From the NCBI GenBank assembly GCA_025331565.1, contig JAFREQ010000067.1:744001-808000 (forward strand): a DNA stretch of 64,000 nucleotides, read 5' to 3'. The notes under the pieces were generated by a model. The model was not told the DNA's origin. It did no database searches and was given only the letters and a program-made list of their open reading frames with translations. The stretch's first letter is position 1, and every line of letters starts with the position of its first letter. Of this stretch, positions 46,285 through 59,869 are shown piece by piece. This DNA is from Holacanthus passer (lineage: Eukaryota; Chordata; Actinopteri; Pomacanthidae). The position numbers were made by a program, and so were the translations under genes.

Positions 46285-46530
46285 TATGGTGCTGAAACAA
46301 TTATTCCATTCACAAAAACAAACAACTATTTTGATAATTGATAGTTAAAAACATTCTCTTTTTCCAGCTTTTCCAGTGTGAGGATTTGCTTTTTCTCTTT
46401 GTGAACTTTAGCTTTTGTGCTGTTGTTTAGACAAAACAAGTCATTAAAAGACGTCATTTTCCAAAACTTTAAATAAAATGAAGTATAGACGGATTAATTG
46501 GTCATAAAAATAAATCAGTTGCAGCCCTGT
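46285..46530 (-). mobile_element. Teleost interspersed repeat (GTGACGTCTTCA family), copy 5, inverted
   Basis: The plus strand reads AACAACTATTTTGATAATTG, TTCCAGCTTTTCCAGTGTGA, GACAAAACAAGTCATT, AAAGACGTCATTTTCC and CAGTTGCAGCCCTG. This is the reverse complement of the order in copy 4. Copies 4 and 5 form a closely spaced inverted pair. Confidence 0.65.
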
Positions 46531-46801
46531 CCATGTCAGATCAAATGTGTTGGATAAGCAAACAGCAACTCTAATTCCCTCTCAGCCTTTCCCCAAGCTG
46601 TCAACAAACGCATACAGTGTCCATCTCATTTACCCAAACAGCCTGTGCAGTATATTCCAAGTGTTTTCTCGCCAAACGATTGCACTGCGGGCCCAAAAGT
46701 CCAATATTTACCTAATTATCTCCTGTATTTTCCCCACCAGCGATCCTCCAGTTGGTGCACGCTCAGCTGCTGTTGCGCTCCACGACTGTACCGTGAACCC
46801 T

Positions 46802-46805
<4 letters not shown>

Positions 46806-46833
<28 letters not shown>
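46806..46833. repeat. Poly(A) tract (28)
   Basis: The longest homopolymer in the window, 28 A. Confidence 0.95.
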
Positions 46834-46836
<3 letters not shown>

Positions 46837-47658
46837 TCCGAGTAAACCCAAACATCAAAGTGTGTGCAATCCATTAGCATCATTTGACCCTTGGTGTCAT
46901 GTTCTCTCTGCAGCTTGTTTGCATTACCTGAGCAAGAAAAACACTCAGATAAAAGAACAGTATCTACCCTGATTAACCTCATCACGCTGCTAATACACAC
47001 CACAGGCATCGCTATTAACGACTGCGCAAACTGTTGCTTCAGATATTCCCTCGGGTGCAATATGTACATTTCAGTTTTCTTTATCTTATAGCACTTATCA
47101 TCTTTAGAGCGTAATGCAGCGAGGCGGACCCTCCGTGGGATTCACACACAATCACAGGCATCAGCTTGTTTGGCTATTATCAAGGATGTTTGAGGTTGTT
47201 TTCCACTAATTGCTCTTGTATCTCCTTAGATCCACTTCATAAAAGAGGATTGCAGAACGCTCAGGAAGAAATCGAACACTTTTTGCCCTCTGTTCTGTGG
47301 TTATGATGTGAGGCTCATATTAATGCGAGTTCTGCTGTAATAACATTAGCAGAGTGTTATTCTGGTCAAACCCAGCTGAGCAGGAGTCCAAAGGGAAAAA
47401 AGTGAATTTGTTCTCAAATGTCACTAATCTGGTCAAAACAAGTATATTTTTTCCACCGTGTCTGTGATATAAATAACTTGTCCACGAGTTATCTCCATTT
47501 AAGGTGGTTGGAAAACTGGGAGAAAAAAACAGCAGACAGATTATCATCCAAAGCGGTGTGACCTCTGGCAGCGAGCCTCTCTCACTATCTAACTGCCTTT
47601 AACTTTATTTGGCTGTCGACTTGAAAGAGTCTTGCTGGGCTGGCTGCTGCGACTGTGG

Positions 47659-47688
<30 letters not shown>
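47659..47688. repeat. (CA)n microsatellite
   Basis: About fourteen CA units. Confidence 0.95.
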
Positions 47689-47689
<1 letters not shown>

Positions 47690-47809
47690 TACACACAGAC
47701 TCACAGATATCCTCCCATATGGCATCATTTAAAACTCCTGGCATCTAATGTTTGTGTTTATCAGGACAACAAAGCCCACTCCCGGGCCACGATGGAGAGG
47801 ACCTAGAAA

Positions 47810-48275
47810 GGTTTAATTTAGCAGACATGCTAATAATTCATACCATCTATTATAGCAGTGATGGGGGTTACTAGAGGTCATGGCTGAACTGGGCTCTGGC
47901 TTATATTTAGCCCTCATTGTGAACACTTGTCTCTGTCCAAAGCCTTGATAGCCAACCAACCGTTGCTCCCATTTGATACATGCATAGTGTTAGGTGCTTC
48001 AAGTTAATCCTCTGATAAGGAATTACTGCTGCTATTATGAATTAATAAGTGGCTTAGTCTTGTAAAAAGCCTGCGAATAGCCGAGCTGCCTGCACGGCAG
48101 TGTGAGCCGAGCTTTATCCTTGATCCCTGCTATTGAATATACGTGAAAATGTGCATTCATTTTGGAGCGGGAAAAATTACCTCAAGTTCAATTATTCAAC
48201 CCATTGAATTCATTATTCAGTATCGTTAATAAATAGAGGAACTCCTCTATGAGAGTTATCACTTCATCAAACGGA
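47810..48275. promoter_or_regulatory. Candidate conserved noncoding element
   Basis: About 465 bases of unique AT-rich sequence with no simple repeat, packed with homeodomain-like cores: TTTAATTTAGCAG, GCTAATAATTCATACC, CTGATAAGGAATTACTG, TATGAATTAATAAG, TCAATTATTCAACCCATTG and ATTCATTATTCAGTATCG. Of all desert blocks it looks most like a developmental enhancer. It carries no ORF of note. Confidence 0.35.
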
Positions 48276-48283
48276 GGATCCCA

Positions 48284-48305
48284 ATTTCTTAAAAAAAAAA
48301 AAAAG
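48284..48305. repeat. Poly(A) tract
   Basis: About 14 A following CCCAATTTCTT. Confidence 0.8.
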
Positions 48306-48615
48306 TACCTTAATTTGTATTAGATTTGTGCTACCACTCATTTTGAAAGAGGAAGTGTCATTTACATCTAATTTTGGATCAAAGTTATTCATGCAAAAAG
48401 CTGCTTCACTGGAGTTTTCGCCGCTGCTTCCTGGCAGGCCTCCTCTCGTTAGCAGAGTATGTGAAAGACCTCGGCCATGTTCTATGTATAGTGTGTGAGT
48501 GCATAACGCTGGCCCTTTTTGGACTTAGTATTCCCTGCAATTCCTGTTATTCACACTGCCTGCCAATGAGTCCACGCTTCTGGGACTCGGCTTTGACCTG
48601 CAGAACAGCGAGCTC

Positions 48616-48641
48616 TGTGTGTGTGTGTGTGTGTGTGTGTG
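48616..48641. repeat. (GT)n microsatellite
   Basis: Thirteen GT units. Confidence 0.95.
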
Positions 48642-51036
48642 AGATTCTTGGGTGGTGTGGAGTTGAAGGGGGCAGTCATGGAGGAGGTAATGTTGACGGT
48701 GATGGTAATGACTGTGAGCAGAAATAGCTGGGCTGCTCTTCGGGGCGGATGGATGAGTTATTGCAGAGACGCAGAGGCACGTGTGCAGCAGCGGTCGTCG
48801 CCCCCAAACAACGAGATCAAACTCGAACACACACATGCACACACACACTTGTTCCTTCTGTAATGGTGACCCGCTGTAGAGGTCGGCGGTGTTAGCGCTC
48901 AGCTCTCCGGGTCTGGTCATAATAACAATGAAAAATGGCCTCGAGGCGCGTGGCCTCTACCTCTGTGTGCGCGAGGGCAACTCAGTCTGGGCTTGTATGC
49001 GAATGTTTGTGTATGGGCTCCATTTAACCATCCCTCCCCGCACCCACCCTCCCCCCGCTCTCTTCCTGGTCTCCGCCTGCGTCCGAGCTTGAACTCGCTG
49101 AGGGAAAATGGGAAACAATCAGAGGCAAATTGCCGCGCTGCCGCCGCCCGCCGCACACAAGTAGAAGAGGAAGTGCTGTGCGCTCTCACCGGCGCTCGCT
49201 GGCGGTTAGTGAAGAGCAGCCTGCTGATGGATGCGAGGCAGAAATGATACACACTGATAGCACCGTGTCTGTTTCAGTCCCCTGAAAGATAGATTGAGAG
49301 GGAGCGCCGCTGGTCGAGTCGGGGACGTCGCCTCCTGCAAAGCATCTGGCGAGCGCGGCCCTTGAAATGTATTCATGGCACCATTCACGTTGACTGGAGC
49401 GCAGTTTAAAGTACTTCTGGAAATAGCCTGGAAAGACAAGCAGTCAAAACAATGCATGACTGCTGCCAACTCACTTGTAGCAGTTGTGCATTGTGTAACG
49501 CAGACTCAACTCCACGCTGCTGTTTTCTATTTGCAACGTAATGGAGTGAGAAAATAACTCCGGCAAACTGGCTCTCCAGGTTAAGAGTGGTCCAGCATGA
49601 AATCTGTTAGCAGCAATGATGAGTATCAGCCTTGTTGTCAGGCCTGGAGTTGCCACGTCAGCGCCCACCTAATGGAGAGGTGCTGCGCACATTGACAATA
49701 AGACGGGGCAAAGGTTGAGGGAGTCAGCGTACAGGTGTGTGCGAGCCAGAAGGTACGGGGGCTTTTTCTGCTGATTGGCAATTTAGTGTCCAGTTTTGTC
49801 GAGCTGTGCTGTTCCACGCCAGGTAGCTTCGACGTGAGCTCACCAAGCTTTGGCTAACGATTCTCTGCCGTCTGCCTGTTTCCCTTATCTGTACAGATAA
49901 TGGAGAAAATCTGCCTGGCTGACAGTGACGATGTAATGAGCGGATTTATGCATGTGTGCACATCTGTATTGGATGTATTCACGGGCAGGAGCGCGACAGC
50001 TTGTGTTTATTTGCTTGTGTGTGTGTGAGAGAGACAGTTTTTGCAGGGATAATAAACATGAGCACATTTGACAGACTCCATACCTTTTCATTATTTTGCT
50101 TTCTGAGAAATTCAGCCGGATTCTTGCCTCTCAATTATACTTCACGCGGCTGAACTCCGGCTCTGAACAATAGAGGTAATGAGTACCTGTGTCTCTAACT
50201 GCTGACAGGTAGCACCTGTCCTGCCCACTATGGCCAGATGGACAATGCCCCACTGCACCTGCCTCTCTTGGTGGCACAACCCGCTTTGTGCCAAGCCTCA
50301 GCGCTGGCACCTGAACGTGCACACACACAGTCGGAGCCCTTGGATAACCCCTTTCCCAACTTGGCATGACTTACACAGCAGCGTTTGCAAGCACATATAG
50401 TAAAGCAAAGGTGTGTGTTTGCTTTGAGAGGTGGAAGAGTAAAGGCTGCAACCATATGCACTTTATTTCTACCTTTAGTCTGTATATTCTAGCAAGGAAC
50501 ACATCATAACTGGTTATCACAAAGAATTTAATCTTGTGTTTGTGATTTTATGTTGCCTTTGCAGTTTAAATCACAACAATCCAGAATAGTAGAATAGTAT
50601 GAGTCACCAAAAATCTATTTTCAAGCATGACCCTTCACTGCCTTAGCTTTCATTTATGTTCATATCTTGGAAGAATATCATAATCACACATCACAAAATA
50701 TATTTTTTTTCTCCAATGACAGAAATGACAGATAGTAAATATACTTATTTGCTTTCTTGCACAGAGGTCGATGATAACATCAATACCACTCATGTCTGGA
50801 GCCTAAATAAACTATTCCTATGAGTAGCAGTTCTTTTAAAAGCTCCACCAATTAGATGGTCGGGGCAGCCTGTGTGTCGCCTGAGAGGCAAAAGCCAGGG
50901 CAAAAGGACTTCCAAGCACTCACCACTAGTCTTTGTTATGAGTGTATGTTAACAGCTGAAAGTCTGTCTCTCCTGGGTTGCGACAGCTGGACAGTAAAAG
51001 ACATTTCAGTAAGTCACTCAAACAGGAGATCTGTTA

Positions 51037-51039
<3 letters not shown>

Positions 51040-51080
<41 letters not shown>
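51040..51080. repeat. (GT)n microsatellite
   Basis: Twenty uninterrupted GT units followed by GGTGGGGGGG. Confidence 0.95.
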
Positions 51081-52864
51081 TGGGGGGGACAGACAGGTGG
51101 CGAGCAAAGACGACAGCGGTAAAACAAAAAATGAGAACTTTGCAGGAGTCGTTCCAGCATCCCGCCAAGAGCGGAGGGGGCCCCTGGAGTAAAGGCAGAA
51201 ACACCTGTGTTTACTGTGGCTTCAAACAGGGAGGGAGGGCGCCTGAGATGAAGAGAGGAAACAATACACAGAGACAAAATTGGCAGTGAACAGGCAGAAA
51301 GCTGGTCACACAAACTCTCCTCAACTCCCCCTCCGATCCTCCTCCATCCCTCTCTCCATTCAGGCACATGTGATTCAGATCTCCCATCATCGCCCCTCGC
51401 TCCTCTGGCCTGTCCTCATCTATAGCCGAGCTGTCAAACATCTGAAACCTCTAAGGGTGTTTTTATCTGTGGGCGTCCTGAAAAATGAAATTATAACATC
51501 CCCCATTGCTAAATTACTTTATTAACTTTCTCCTTTTGTACCGACTGTCCCGTCGCTTGTGACTCACAGGACACTCAGAAATGGCAACGACACAGAACCA
51601 AGAAAAGAAATGCTCCTGCCAGCCCGGGCCAGCTGCTGTGAAAATATTTTAAATAAAAATTATGTTTTCTTTCTGAGTGACTCACCGCCACTGCCACCGC
51701 CACCCCCAGCCCCCCCCTCCGCTCAGTCTCAGACAGAGGTCAGGAAGGTGTCGTGTTTTCCTGGAGCAGAAGAGGTGGGCAGCCCCACACCTGCTCTCAC
51801 ATTTTCCCAGTCGCTGTCTCCATTTCCATTTATTTGCTTATCTTATTTTTTGCGAGTCCTCGGTATCATGTGAACGCTCTTGCAGCTCTTGCAGCATCTG
51901 AGCACACGAGGACAAAGTTATGACACAGCTGCGCAACACATGTGTATTTGTGTATCAGCGCTGATATTAAAAGATCGAAGCCGCTTGACACTCTTCTTAA
52001 TTTGTCGGGTTATATTGAATTTTACAATATTAAAGTTGGTATTGACGTCTAAATTCCGCCGTCAGGAATATAAATTTACACTCTGTGATGGAAACATTAC
52101 TTTTAAGACATTCACTCTCCCTGCTAAGCCTCTTTCTCCTCACGACTCTGCTGAGGGGGGAGAAAAAACAGCAGCAAAGAAGCTCGGAATGAAAAGAGAG
52201 AGCGAGGGAGTATTTGTTATGTCATGTGTGCGGGGGAGGGCGACAGCTTCCCTGATCACGACCCTCCTTGTACCGGTGACAACGAGACGAAAAGTGCCTC
52301 CATATTGGGGAGGATGGCTGGACCAATTGCCTTTTTGTCCTGTGACAGATACACTCCACATGTGTCACAGCTGTGGACCTGTCACCTCAGAGAAGCAGAG
52401 AAGATGAGATAGGGAGAAGGGACGGGGGAAGAAGGCAGGCGACGAGGGCGCTCCTGCCGACAACGCTGTCAGCCTGTTTATCACCCTGCATTGAAATAGA
52501 CATCGGCCGCTCGTCTTGCTGTCTCTTCTCCGCGAACCTCCATTGTTTCTGGAGGAGGTGGATGTCTGGGACCTGCCTTGCTAAGTGCTTACAGAGCACC
52601 ACTCACTGTCACTGCAAAGTGCCACAGTAGCAGCGAGAACCAGCCTCTAACATTGTGATTTTACATGGTTGGATCGGGCCTCTGTAAGGGCTTTTTCCCC
52701 ACCTACAATGGTTGAGCTCCACTTGCTTCAACACTACTTGTAGTTTTCCAGAGAAGCTGCAAGTGGACACAACTCACAGTAAAGGGCTCTTTAAACCTTT
52801 TCTGAAAGGAATTGCTTCACATTTTGGGAAATGTGTTTATTCACTTTCTTCTTTCTCACTTTTC

Positions 52865-53583
52865 GTGTTGCCAACTACACTCGGCTCAACTTGTTTTTGC
52901 TCCCTTTTTTCACGAGTTGAAATAAGAGATCTAAGACTTCTTCTGTGCGCACAACAGCTTTATTTCTGTCAGATTTCATTCACAAGTTTGTTTATATCCG
53001 TGTTAGTATTTCTCCTTTGCCAAGATAATCCACCCGCCTGGCAGGTGTGGAGAATCAAGAGGCTGATTAAGCAGCGTGATTATTGCGCAGGTGCGCCTTG
53101 GCCTGGTCACAATAAAAACACAGAACACTGAACTATGTTTCACAGGATTAGGGCTGCAGATATGCATTTTATGGAGGGTCAGTCTGGTGGAAGTGCGACA
53201 CATCTCCTTCTCATAGAGTTGATGAGGTTGTTGTCCACTTATCTTTAATAGCTCGGCAAAGTTGCTGAATATGGGCTGGAATATGCAGTCGTACATGTCA
53301 ATCAAGAGCAACCAAAACATGCTCAATAGGTGACATGTCTGAATATGCAGGCCATGCAAAAACATATCTTCAGCTTCCTGGATTCATGCACAGATGAAGA
53401 TGCAAGATGCGACGATGATGAGTTGATTAACAATGGGCCTCAGGATCTTGTTACATTATCACTGTGCATTCAAATTACCATCAGTAAAATATACCTGTGT
53501 TGCCATAACCCTAACTGTTATCATGGGTCACTCTGTTCACAATGTTGACGTGCACACTGTTCGCCCACATGCACGCTGTATAC
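52865..53583 (-). mobile_element. Truncated Tc1-like DNA transposon
   Basis: The plus strand begins near one transposon end with TTTTTGCTCCC, then GAGATCTAAGACTTCTTCTG, TTCACAAGTTTGTTTATATC, TCCTTTGCCAAGATAATCCA, CAGGTGTGGAGAATCAAGAG and GGTGCGCCTTGGCCTGGTCA, followed by ACAATAAAA. This is the terminal region of a very abundant teleost Tc1-like element I recognise. Next comes the C-terminal half of a transposase on the minus strand, much decayed. The matches stop near 53583, so the transposon's 5' half is missing. It is 719 bases against an expected full length of roughly 1.5 kb. Confidence 0.75.
53180..53583 (-). pseudogene. Tc1-like transposase pseudogene (C-terminal fragment)
   Basis: Read on the minus strand from 53583 downward, decayed words of a DD34E-type Tc1 transposase appear in order. 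They are a VNIVNRVTHDNS-like segment, an LNAQ segment, a segment meaning ILRPIV, a segment around the last catalytic acid and PDMSPIEHVW (here LLSMFW in the wrong frame), then NNLINSMRRRCVA near 53190-53230. Frameshifts and stops separate them and the N-terminal DNA-binding half is absent, so it is inactive. Confidence 0.65.
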
Positions 53584-55833
53584 AAGACTTTGTTGCCTTA
53601 GGACAGATCAGGCTAGTTGTTCGCTCCAGCTTAGTTAACCTGCAGTTCTTTGCAGCCTTGTGTTTACTGTCCGACTTCACCCTCTGCAAGTGAAGTGAAT
53701 AAGCATTTAAAAAATTTGACATTTGGATTTCAGTAGCATACCTGTGTCTAAAAATCTGAAAATGAAGAGGTGCCGGATGCCAAACTTGAAGTAGAGAACT
53801 GCCTGAAAGTTCAGTTCAAGTTGAGGTTATTTGGTCTTGTGTATAGATTCCGCCTCCTCTTTCATATCTCGAGTCCTCTTTGGCTGCAGCTCTCCTCGCT
53901 CGAGTTTACATATCTCGTTGCTGACACAATCAAATGTTTGAAAAGCTTCTGCTGACTCAAAGAACGGTTCCTCTCTGACCTGCTCAGACTTCACAAGCTG
54001 AACCTAGTTGGCCTTGATTTGGGGGATTTTGTCTCGGATGTTCAAAACTCATGTGGAATGCTAAAACCTAAAGTCTTGTGCTGTGTGCTCAAATTTTGGA
54101 TTCAGTAGATACAGTAAGGCAGCTCTCTGCACCTGTTACATTAAGATCTGAGCTCCTTTGCCTTCAACTTGAACTTGAACTAATCGCATCTGTCTAGACG
54201 CACAAACTCGCCCTCAAATGGTTAATGATTTAAGTGTTTACTTCCTCCAAAATTCATTTAACACGTGTGATATTGTTCACTTTGCCAGAGTAGGCGTCTC
54301 CTCATAACAGATAAAAGGGCTTCATTCCAAAAAGCACAGATGATTACACTTTATAAAATATTCAAACTGCAACAAACCGTTAAAATGTGGCTGCATTTTT
54401 AAATTAAAGCACAGCCTTAATAATGCACAGGGATCATGGAACAGTTCGCAGCCCCACTTCTCTAATCACATGCGAGTCAGGGAATGAATCTTATCAAAGC
54501 CTTCCCTCCTGTGTCTGCCTTTTTTGCCCTTTTTGCAGAATAAGAATGAAGAGTAGCAGCCTGTTGAAAAAAGGGAAAGTTGAGTAGATCTTTTTTTAAA
54601 TGGAAGGAAATTTACGGGAGCAAAGGACGTACATACCAAAATGGCCTCCATTCCATGGAGCGAGTGCAACTTTTGCCCTGAGTTTCTCTCAGATAATACC
54701 TGATGTGTAATTCTACTTGAATTGAATAGATTCTACTGCAGGTTAGTCCTTCCAAATTTGAAATAACCTCCCACCCGCTCCAAACACGCCTGAATGTTGT
54801 GTATAAACCAGGCATTTGCAGGAATGGAGGCGGCGCAGAAGGCACCCGCTGGACTATCTCTGCTATGTGAGGAGCGTTCGGGCTCGAGTCGGGGTCAAGG
54901 TATTTTTAACCGAGCATGCATGCACACAGACCGCACCGCCATGCGCCACCTGCTGAACCCTGTCAGCTGTTGAATAACTGTAGGGGTGAGGGGGGGAGGG
55001 GAGAGGAGACACCAAGGTATGTTTCATGTGTCCTTTATATAATTGCGTCTCTTTCACACCGCCGTGAAATCTGTCCTGTATTGAAAACCGTCCTGGAGTT
55101 GGTTTCTACACACAAAACTCAGATATAGATAGAAAAAAAGAAATACCTGCAGTTTACAGAGAAGGAGCCAAGGTTGCTTGTTTATTCCACCCGAGAGAGC
55201 CAGAGGTGGTGGTAGATCAATACTTGGCAGATATCGATGCTGCTATAGTGGTTATTTGTTCTTGAACCCTTTGGCTGTAGACATTCCTCCAATAGGTGAA
55301 GGCATGGTGGGAGTCTCTCAATATTCTCTCGCCATTCTGGTCACAGCTGCTCTCATAAACCAAGGTTCATATTGCAGCAGCTGGGCCCACCTCTATACAA
55401 GACTAATTGTAACACGATTTCACCCTCTGCTCCGGAGCCAATTTATGAAGCCGCAGGACGGCCGAGTAATCAATTTCCAAATTTTTAAGTGAAGTTTTTG
55501 AAATTTGATTTGATTTGTGCCATGTCGGCTCAGCTCATGCTCACTTTTTCTTCTTCTCTCCTTTAAAGCTTTGCACATTTCAAGGTGGATTGTAACTTAA
55601 GGACATCTTGCTGCACAAAAGTTTTTTTTTTTTTCTTTTTTTACCACACACCTCAGTTGATAGAAAGGATGCAATCTGAGCAGTGTTGTGCTCTTGTCCT
55701 TGTGGCTTTTATGACAATTGGACTGCCAGAGCACCAAGGACTGAGAGAAAACAAACCTTGTAGCAACAACGCGGGCGAGAGCATGCTAAAAACACACACC
55801 AAGGTTACAGTAACTTGGGACACAAAGCACAAA

Positions 55834-55862
55834 CCACTGTGTGTGTGTGTGTATGTGTGTGT
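55834..55862. repeat. (GT)n microsatellite
   Basis: About twelve GT units with one TATG interruption. Confidence 0.85.
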
Positions 55863-58107
55863 GGCTTCCCTTGTGTGTGTCTGTACCGGCGATTATCCGC
55901 TCTCACTGACCTGCAGCAGCTTTGGCCATTGTGCAGGGCCAAGGCAGGCCGGCACTCGAAAGTTTCTTTCATTGCTCAGCAACGGCACAGATTGTACAGT
56001 AAACAAGGGTGAGGGGGGATTTGTGCGTTCATGTGTGCCAGGCTGCTTTTAACTTTCCACTGATCACTGGACATGACAGGCCATTTTGAAATCCACTCCA
56101 CGCTCTAATTTTGGATGAGGTGTGGAGTCGAGGGTTAGACCGATCATCGGCCTGCTGATATACGGCATGGGGCCGATATGGAGCTCTTGTGTTTCTGTTT
56201 TCACTTGACAGGTACTTTTTTAAAAGTCTGTCTGAATGTATGCGAAGTAAGATGCCTGTCAAAAACGTGGTAATACACATTTATTTTGTCATTTATGTAC
56301 ATTGCACTTTTCGTACACAAGACAAGATAGAACCGAGTGTTTCATGTGCTGTGCTCATTAACTGTAACTGATCTGCTGTTTCCCAAGTCGACGTATAATT
56401 ATTCATACAGTAAATGCAAATGACAATATCCGCTGTAGTCAGACCAGTCATCCATCATTAGAGACGTTAAAATCTTTACACGAGCTCCTTTAAAGTCTCA
56501 TATCCATTAACAGAGCAACATTCCTTCAGGTGGAACAGAGACATACGAGAAGAGCATTTCCAAATAAATCACCTCTCTGATGCTAAACATACTTTGTTTT
56601 TAGGGAATCCCCGTTACACATCCTGCAACATGAAGTACCAGCTATAATCAGCTTAGGGCCAAAAATAAAGTCACCCCCATTCAGAAGCCTGTATTAGTCA
56701 AACTTGATGGAGACAGCACACCCATATGCTTTGATGATGTGCCAGCCACCCCTGGCGTGGCAGAGCCTCACATACGAACAAGAGCCTCTCCTCCAGTCAG
56801 CACCATCCAAACTGATGTGATGTGACAAGGACAAACATAATGCGGCTGTTTCATTGTCTCTGATCGCGTATTGTTTCAGTCTATTACGGATATCACGTCT
56901 GGCAGGGATCGGATTGTGTTCCCGGCACCTGCGTCCCATCAAAAGCAAGCACAGGGGCCGGTTTGATTTGCTGGATGATTTCCAATACAGCTGTTGTTCT
57001 GGAGGCTTGTGGGAGAGATGGTGATGAAAGGGTCGACAGACAGAACCGTCGCTTTTGCAGCTCCGGTCTTTCATTTTTCTTGCAGTTTCTGTCCATAAAA
57101 TATACGAATCGGCCGTCTCCCCACAGACCAGAATTATTTGTAAGAAGTCATTTTTGACCCATTGATTGTTAGAGTAATGTTTATCCTTTTATGAACTCCA
57201 TTTCTGCCACTAATAAGATTGTTTCAGCTTGTTTTCAGCTGCTGGGAGCTCAGCGACAGCTCTTATCAAAAGGGATGGTGCAGTTTTTCGTTATCTTCTT
57301 CCCATCTAGTCCATCTGCCATCCCTCAATGAAATTTCCTTTTTATGATATTGTTTGTTGATGGAGCAGTTTGTGTGGGGTTGGCATTTTTTCGCTGCCGC
57401 TGGCTTTATGGAGCCAACATTTTCTCCTGCTTCAGGCTGTTTACTTGGCTGGTTTTTTTTTTTGATCAAAAGCTCCTCCATTTTACTCATCCAAAATCCA
57501 AAAGCACTCTTATAAGATTTCCAACGACCGACTCCCACCTATTATAAACAAATCAAATCACAGGCTGTTGTGCTGAGCTAATGTGAACTAGGTGAAGTGT
57601 AAGACAAGTATTTTGTACTTCTTCATTTTATGATAATTTGATGAACTTATAATTACATTTGTGTTATAATGCTGAATGCAGAGCGATCCACATGTCTGCT
57701 TCAGGCCTCTAGTTGTATAATTCAAACTGGGAGGTTTTTTTTTAGCAGTAGTAACCTGGCCTTATTTCCAAATGCCAGTCATGCCATGCCGCTCAGGACT
57801 CGACAATCCACCTTGTGCTTGTACAATGTGCTTGTATATCAGGGCTGAGAGTAACAGTAGCGTCTCTGTCTTGCTCTCTGTGTGGTTTGGCAAAGCTCAC
57901 ACTCCAGCAGCTTCAGTCAATCTTGCATTAAACGGCACAACGTTTGCCAAATGCATCGATTATGCCTCATCATCAAAGCCTGTACGCTTGGCAAAGTGAA
58001 GCACACTGTTTGCATAAAGCTCTGTGTTGAATGGTCACACCATCCAAAGGTTACATCAGAACAAGTTAATTTTAATTGCATTTATATTGACGAAACAAAA
58101 CTGTTGC

Positions 58108-58126
58108 AAAAAAAAAAAAAAAAAAA
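58108..58126. repeat. Poly(A) tract (19)
   Basis: A homopolymer run of 19 A. Confidence 0.9.
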
Positions 58127-59869
58127 GTATCATTGTAAAGTGCGTATTTGCTGTGCTGGAGTAGGAAACTCAGGCAGGGAGTGGCAGGGCTTACACACAC
58201 AATTAATCAGTCATATTAAGTATATTTATATTCATGAAACAACCTTGACCTCCGTGTTTAATATAGTACTTTAAACCGCAGCCATTATCGTCCACGTCCA
58301 TATTCATTCAGGAGGGACCTTCCTGATTTAAATCACAAAATTCAGGTCAGCCGGTCCATGAATCTCATTGCCGAGTCCTGATTCACAGGCAGAGAGCGAC
58401 GTGGACTCGCCAAACAACTTAAAAGATTTATTGCTTTTTCCTCCCTCGGCGTGTATATTCCACCATGTCAGCACAGTGGCTGGTATTAGCACGAACATCC
58501 CATAGATGTATTTCCCCGTGACCTCTCTGCTCGCTATTGTTTGACATTTTTAATGCACTGTTGCTCGTCATTGAAAGAGGCATGCAGGCCTACAGGAGAA
58601 GCTCTGGAGAAGGTGCTTCTTACTGGATATTAATTTTCCTTGAAAGCATGTCTTGGTCAATATGTTTTTTCCTTTGGAGCTTTATTTATATTCCCCCCAT
58701 AGGAGTTGGGGACACCATGCTATTGCTCCATACAGTAATCCAATGATTTTCCTCCGTGTGGTCGAAGTCACAGCGAGACTCTTGGTTCTTTTGTCCCTCA
58801 GAGAGAATAGAGCAGACATCACTCATGTCCACTGTCCATTGCTATTATCTTTGCTCGCTAAGTTGTGTCTCTGCTGATCAGGTGAGGACGAGGATCGATC
58901 AATGGGGTCACGCTTTTGCAGAGTGCTTACCTGTGATTAAGATCGGGACTGTGATGCGGGAGATATCCCGCCGTGCGCGTTTGCAGACGGCGTAATCCTT
59001 TCAGCTCGTTTTGCACGTGATCACAGACAACAAAAGCACGAGATATGAAACGCAGGTAGGGAGGCGTGGGCTTCCTTCAGGCACGTAGGTGTTCACGCTC
59101 TGTGCATTTGTCTGAGAAAAGTCACCGGGGCATGCTGCTATTTGTGTTATTTGTTTTGCAGCTCTCGTGTGTGCGTTTGCGCCCGCTGAGAGCCGAGGTT
59201 GGGTCACGCCGGGAGGACAGGCGCCGGCTCATTTTTTATCCCTCTCCTGCGTGCCTCAGTCAGGGAAGCTTTGTCACCAGCTATCTGCCTGCCAGCGCTG
59301 GGTATTGTTATTCCAAAGTACAGGCCAGTCAACATTTCTCTTGTCACTGCTACATCTCCCCTCCACAACACACCAGGAGATATATAAAAAAAAAAAAAGC
59401 TGGAGAGGGAAGGAGATACTCCTTTGCCCTTTCCTCCTGTTTCTGTCTGTGTCCCTCGCTGACTCTTTCTCTCTTTATCCTGCAGAGGATCAGAAAAAAA
59501 TGCCTCCTTTTTTTTTTTTTTTTAAATCTTGTCCTGCACGTTATCTGCTTAATAAAACACCGGAGCTCTTTTAATAAAACAGAGCTGATGCGCTTGTTAA
59601 ACATAGATGCTCCGTCTTGGTTTTCTCAGTTGTAACTCTGAGCTCCAGCGTTTCATGTTTGGCTGAATCTGACGGTGAAGACAGTTGCAGATTTAGCATC
59701 GTGACAGGCAGGTGGTTTTTAGTCGGCCGTCTTTTTCTGGGTTTAGCATGTACTGTTCAGCCCCCCGTCCCGTCCCGCCGTGAGTCTCCCGTCAGCATCT
59801 TGGAATACAAAAAAATGCTCATATCAGCCCGGCTCAGCTGAGACACATGACAGATACCTGGATTCATCA

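Noticed and set aside
51880..52407. 175-codon plus-strand ORF
   Set aside because: No recognisable domain or conserved motif, and opposite-strand ORFs cover part of it.
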